A stretch of DNA of 64,000 nucleotides from Allium sativum (Eukaryota > Streptophyta > Magnoliopsida > Asparagales > Amaryllidaceae), in assembly GCA_030737875.1 (NCBI GenBank), contig CM060915.1, forward strand, positions 357,675,863-357,739,862, read 5' to 3'. The position numbers and the translations under genes are program-made. Position 1 is the stretch's first letter; every line of letters starts with the position of its first letter. The notes under the pieces were generated by a model. It saw only the letters and a list, made by a program, of their open reading frames with translations. It was not told the DNA's origin and searched no databases. Of this stretch, positions 62,133-64,000 are shown piece after piece.

Positions 62133-62959
62133 TGTTAAGCAGCTTTTTTAGCAAAAATTGTCATTACTCAGATGGATCAAGACTCACTCTCGATGATTGC
62201 AGAGCTGGCTCTTTCTCTCCAGGGTTGACTCTTATTTGGTTCGATCAATGACGGTTCGATTTGAACCATCCTAGCCAAATATATAGATGTCCTTCAAGTC
62301 TTTTCTAGACTTCCAAAATCTAGTTGATCGATCGAACAACTCAATCCTTAAATGTCAGACTGAACTTTACACTATAAGACAAAGCCCTATTCCTAAGGCT
62401 ACAGAATCGGTCAACAGTGACCTGCTCTACTTTTCATGCATCAGATCTCGAGCTCCACATACATTGCTATTACCAAGGAGAACTATTCTAAAGTAGGAGA
62501 CCAGATCCCGCCACATGCAGCTGATAATCTGGATCGAGCGACACATGGTTGACCTAAAATGGGATGGCTGCCACGTGGTAAACTGATTGACCTGGGTTTT
62601 TTCCTATAAATACACCTTTCCACAAATGAAAAAAGGATCTTCTCTTCTTAAAAAGTTCATGGTTGGCATTCTATAAATAGCCTACTGTACACTTTGAACA
62701 AAAATCATTGTAACACAAGGATTTTGTGTATAAGTCACTTCTTTATCTACATTCTTTCAATCAAAGCAACTGTAACCTGTAATCAATAGTATAAACAAAG
62801 ATTATAAAATGGACATAGGCTTGGTTGAAGCCGAACCACTATAAAATTGTTGTGTGTCCCCTTTGTATTTTGTATTCTTTTATGTTCTGTTATTATAATT
62901 GTGTGTGAATTTCACACTTTAGGGGTTGATTGTCACTAGACCATCTTTTGACGTCAACA
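62133..62959 (+). repeat. 3' LTR of the Tat-type element
   Basis: An 827-bp partner of 47500-48290, starting TGTTAAGCAGC and ending GACGTCAACA. It holds a TATA-like CTATAAATA (62605-62613). Confidence 0.88.
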
Positions 62960-63620
62960 TATATATATAATAAATAATTTCTCTTATTTTTCTTATATAA
63001 GAGGAGGCTATGGGTGATAAGGTGGTGTGGGGGTGGTGATTGGATGGTAGCGCAAGGGGTGATGGATGGACTGAGCTAGGGGAAGATGGAGGTGGAAAGA
63101 GGCTAACGCAAGGAGGGGAGGAGGTGGGATCGTAGTGATGAAGGGGGAGGCCGAGTTTGGGCGGAACAAGGGGGTGGTTAGAGGCGCAAATAAGAGGGAG
63201 GAGGAGTGTTTTGGTTTGAATTTTAAGGAGGAGGAGGGTGGTAACAGTGGCCGAATTTATGGTGAAGGAGGAGTAAAAGAAAGGAGGTAGTAAGAGAGTT
63301 TTCATGCTTGGAAACCATGGATACGAGCTTTAATAAGAAGGTAGGAAAGAAAAGAGAGGAAGAAATGAAGTTTAAGGGAGGAATGAGGTCCTTATATAGT
63401 TGTAATGAAGGTTTAAGGAGTGAACACCTCATAGGGCATGCGTAATTCACACATGAAAGGTTGCATGTAAAAGTTCAAGTGTCTTAACACTTGAAATAAG
63501 GAGGAGTGAGGTACTTTTGGTAGCATTTATCTTTAAAATGCTATGGAAAACTATATGCAACACTTAATAAAATTATATTTTCAAGTTGTAATTAATTATT
63601 TAACTTGTCAAAAATTCTAG
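62960..63620 (-). mobile_element. Possible copia LTR or 3' region, minus strand
   Basis: Read on the minus strand, a TATA box (CTATATAAGG, 63391-63400) is followed by a CT-rich leader and a purine-poor stretch with a 128-codon Leu/Pro/Ser-rich frame (62919-63305) of no recognisable domain. It lies downstream of the copia Pol fragment, where a 3' LTR could be, but no TG..CA termini or polypurine tract could be placed. Confidence 0.35.
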
Positions 63621-63624
63621 ATCA

Positions 63625-64000
63625 TTACTCATGCATCATGTTAGCAACACTTGGCTGCTCAGGTATATGTACCTTTGATCTGTACACTTTGTTTGTTGTT
63701 TTTATAGCAGTATCTTTATATGGAAAATTATTTTCATTTAGTATCACATATCTGCTAATATCGATCCTGCCATTGGCATCTTTACATTTGTATCCCTTCT
63801 GATGGGTGCAGTAGCCGATAAACGTACATGATTTAGATCTAAAGTCTAGCTTATTGGAATTATAAGGCCTTAAACAGGGAAAGCATAAACATCCATATAA
63901 TTTCAATTTATTGTAGTCTAGTTTGTCACTGTACAACTTTTCTAATGGACTTGTTCCATTTAAAAATTTGGTTGGCATTCTATTTATTAAATAAACAGCT
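63625..64000 (-). pseudogene. Ty1/copia Pol fragment (integrase C-terminal region)
   Basis: The frame enters from beyond the right edge as AVYLINRMPTKFLNG and continues SPLEKLYSDKLDYNKLKLYG, CLCFPCLRPYNSNKLDFRSK, FIGYCTHQKGYKC and ISRYVILNENNFPY. This is the conserved segment between the integrase core and the RT of plant copia Pol (RE1/TNT1-94-like). About 124 residues are visible. The conserved region ends after NNFPY and the frame stops at 63625, so RT and RNase H are missing here. It is a 3'-truncated or internally deleted copy; the part upstream of 64000 cannot be judged. Confidence 0.88.

Larger units (their letters stand above)
47500..62959 (+). mobile_element. Tat-type gag-only LTR retrotransposon, split by A2
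   Basis: LTRs at 47500-48290 and 62133-62959 start TGTT(G/A)A and end TCAACA, with flanking TATGT (47495-47499) and TATAT (62960-62964), one difference. Without nested A2 the element is about 4.8 kb. The interior has gag in broken pieces and then about 1.2 kb of non-coding sequence with a hairpin array. No protease, RT or integrase was seen. The gag motifs fit the Tat branch of Ty3/gypsy. Another non-autonomous gag carrier, older than A2, which sits in its gag. Confidence 0.85.

Noticed and set aside
62919..63305. 128-codon minus-strand Leu/Pro-rich frame
   Set aside because: It runs across the end of the Tat-type LTR into CT-rich leader-like sequence, and no domain is visible.

Overview
This window is plant nuclear DNA, most likely intergenic heterochromatin of a eudicot with a large genome. 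I find no intact host gene, no tRNA or rRNA gene and nothing prokaryotic. Almost all of it is a nest of long terminal repeat (LTR) retrotransposons. Evidence for a plant is the initiator-Met-tRNA type primer binding site TGGTATCAGAGC beside four LTRs, Ty3/gypsy chromovirus and Tat-type gag sequence, a Ty1/copia Pol fragment, and plant housekeeping-promoter motifs (TGGGCC/GCCCA 'site II' boxes, telobox-like AAACCCT).

Layout. 1-1794 is the 3' part of a family-A (chromovirus-like) LTR. An old plus-strand family-B LTR (1808-2047 and 14970-~21640) is split by a complete minus-strand family-B element, B1 (2048-14964, target duplication AGAAA). A plus-strand B-like LTR fragment (~21650-22380) and unrecognised sequence follow. 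An old minus-strand B-like LTR starts at 23127 with its primer site at 23112-23123. It is broken into pieces by element B2 (23982-35899, CACGA/CATGA), by a copia-like LTR fragment (~36291-37080) and by element A1 (37491-45533, GTGAG). A Tat-type gag-only element (47500-62959, TATGT/TATAT) is itself split inside gag by element A2 (49363-60055, CCCCC). The right edge holds a truncated Ty1/copia Pol on the minus strand.

How the parts work together. None of the elements can supply all its own proteins. A1 keeps an open gag plus a remnant of the end of pol. A2 has only frame-broken protease, RT, integrase and chromodomain remnants, yet its two 4.3-kb LTRs look almost identical. B1 and B2 have 5-6 kb LTRs around 1.1-1.5 kb interiors with no gag or pol. 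They look like parasites mobilised by proteins supplied in trans.

The less expected signals are: (i) an array of about twenty 17-nt near-palindromes (6-nt arm, 5-nt loop usually starting GG, 6-nt arm) at 61234-61850, whose arms differ in sequence but often keep pairing; (ii) promoter, exon and intron-like gene fragments, one with a CCHC knuckle, carried antisense inside the LTRs of the B families; (iii) a GGTTAAGT...ACTTAACC minisatellite whose copy number differs between A LTRs; (iv) conserved GTCGAC hairpins and an E2F-like palindrome upstream of the A-family TATA box. Statements of similarity are from reading by eye; no alignment or database search was run.
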